A stretch of 64,000 bases of DNA. Origin: Candidatus Jettenia sp. Lineage in GTDB: Bacteria; Planctomycetota; Brocadiia; Brocadiales; Brocadiaceae. Location of the stretch: contig CP091278.1 in NCBI GenBank assembly GCA_021650895.1, positions 1,517,659 to 1,581,658 of the forward strand, read 5' to 3'. Positions 63,382 to 64,000 of this stretch are shown here, one piece after another; position 1 is the stretch's first letter, and every line of letters starts with the position of its first letter. The translations under genes and the position numbers were made by a program. The notes below the pieces were generated by a model that had not been told where the DNA came from, did no database searches, and saw only the letters and a list, made by a program, of their open reading frames with translations.

Positions 63382-64000
63382 ATTAATTAGATTGATCCGC
63401 ATAATATGCAAATTCAGGTTTTTTGTCTATATAACATGCCTTTAATATGGTAAATACTATCGTGATAATTACTTTAGACACTGTCACTTATATCTCTTTG
63501 GACTTTTTATCATGTCTTCTTATACGGATCAGCATAAAATCCTCTTGTTCCATTTCAAGGCTTATCTAACAGGCTATAAGCTCCTGTCGATCCGCGATTA
63601 AGGATATGGGTATAGATCATCGTCGTTTTTACATCGCTATGGTTCATGAGTTCCTGAACGGTTCGAATATCATAGCTACCTTCCAACAGAATGGTGTAAA
63701 GATAAAGAATGCATTTGTCATAGGCACAAATAAATACTGCATTTGATGTGTAATATCAAGGAAATTTTTAGGGAATGGAGATGACAAGAAAGAAGAAAAT
63801 AGTGTTCGGGAGTGCAGATTTTTGTAGCAGTTCAGACGATCGGGTTTGTAGGGCAACCCTTCAGGATTGCTCATGGGCAAGGCTAAAGCCTCGCCCTACA
63901 TCGACTCCATTTTTTCATGAGTCGCTGCTAAAGACAGCTTAATTTAACATAATGATAGTAAAAGAATAACAACAGAGCATTTCTCCTTAAGTTATCTATA
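63382..64000. other. Region between cassettes and window end
   Basis: The stretch 63382-63554 is AT-rich with no gene and could hold attI. The integrase relic follows (63555-63690). From 63690 to 63845 nothing is recognised. A GTAGGGCAACCC...CTCGCCCTAC palindrome pair occupies 63847-63900. The last 100 bases show no feature. Confidence 0.5.
63555..63690 (-). pseudogene. Integron integrase (IntI-like tyrosine recombinase), C-terminal relic
   Basis: Minus-strand codons from about 63690 to the TGA at 63555 read [20 protein letters not shown], then [20 protein letters not shown] and LLDKP. This is the end of an integron-type tyrosine recombinase: the His/Trp box (NHSD) and the catalytic Tyr (MIYTH) followed by LNRG...LLD. 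Everything upstream, including the RHSF Arg box and the IntI-specific insert, is missing or scrambled. It has the same orientation as the cassette genes and its 3' end faces them, unlike class 1-3 integrons. Confidence 0.85.

Noticed and set aside
63644-63880. Minus-strand 78-codon frame at the window end
   Set aside because: It overlaps the integrase relic in another frame and a palindrome; the relic frame explains the sequence better.
1-64000. Search by eye for tRNA, rRNA and known riboswitches
   Set aside because: No cloverleaf with a GTTCGAATC-type arm and acceptor stem, rRNA core word or riboswitch core was recognised; reading by eye can miss such features.

Overview
The window looks like a chromosomal segment of an anammox-type planctomycete (Candidatus Brocadia/Jettenia/Kuenenia group). 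This is an inference of moderate confidence, based on three things: an AT-leaning genome with Gram-negative envelope genes (AsmA, MsbA, LpoB, OmpA-type lipoproteins); a very high density of short palindromic and MITE-like repeats between, and sometimes inside, genes; and rarer genes such as a Clp1-type polynucleotide kinase, an Rsm22-type methyltransferase and a SBBP propeller protein. No rRNA, tRNA, CRISPR array or anammox marker gene was seen, so the assignment is not proven.

Layout. 1-2.4 kb: a cut-off hydrolase gene, a frameshifted subtilisin-like peptidase and a small lipoprotein. 2.5-4.8 kb: AsmA. 5.7-7.6 kb: a GC-rich GH15 glycoside hydrolase that stands out from its surroundings. 8.8-15.2 kb: VWA-OmpA lipoprotein, Rsm22-like protein, DUF1566 protein, Rnk, MgtC-like and AGCS transporter. 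16-20.3 kb: orphan HlyD/MacA-type adaptor, then recJ and clp1, which overlap. 20.7-27.8 kb: msbA-rfbD and uvrA-flippase-like gene pairs. 28.1-33.0 kb: a five-gene outer-membrane lipoprotein operon (PEGA/CsgG-like, CsgG/LpoB-like, COG3014, YcfL, LpoB). 33.2-38.1 kb: a 41-aa Cys/His lipoprotein, PhnP-like hydrolase, three co-oriented genes ending in a formylglycine-generating-enzyme-like protein, DUF488 and a cupin-DUF1232 fusion. 38.8-42.4 kb: an orphan AddB-like Fe-S nuclease. 42.7-49.0 kb: EamA half-transporter, a double-propeller SBBP protein, a TPR protein and a cytosine-deaminase-like enzyme.

49.0-62.3 kb is a minus-strand defence island. A type I restriction-modification operon (hsdM, truncated DUF1016 nuclease, REP-type transposase, ORF6N-PLD protein, hsdS, hsdR) carries a complete three-component ABC system (PD-(D/E)XK-type effector, middle component, DUF3732 SMC-like ATPase) between hsdS and hsdR, with stop and start codons overlapping or nearly touching. 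HsdR itself holds an in-frame DUF559 endonuclease domain bordered by palindromic repeats, and similar repeats are read through in frame in HsdM. Downstream, a MITE has split a small two-gene unit; removing it with its TA duplication restores the reading frame exactly.

62.3-63.7 kb is a small integron remnant: two gene cassettes, each followed by an attC site, and upstream of them, on the same strand, the C-terminal relic of an integron integrase. This orientation is the inverted-integrase arrangement known from some spirochaetes and planctomycetes, rather than the classical divergent one.

Three MITE-like families with two copies each were delimited (about 270-290 bp, 184 bp and 217-227 bp), together with several smaller palindrome families whose conserved arms surround exchangeable cores.
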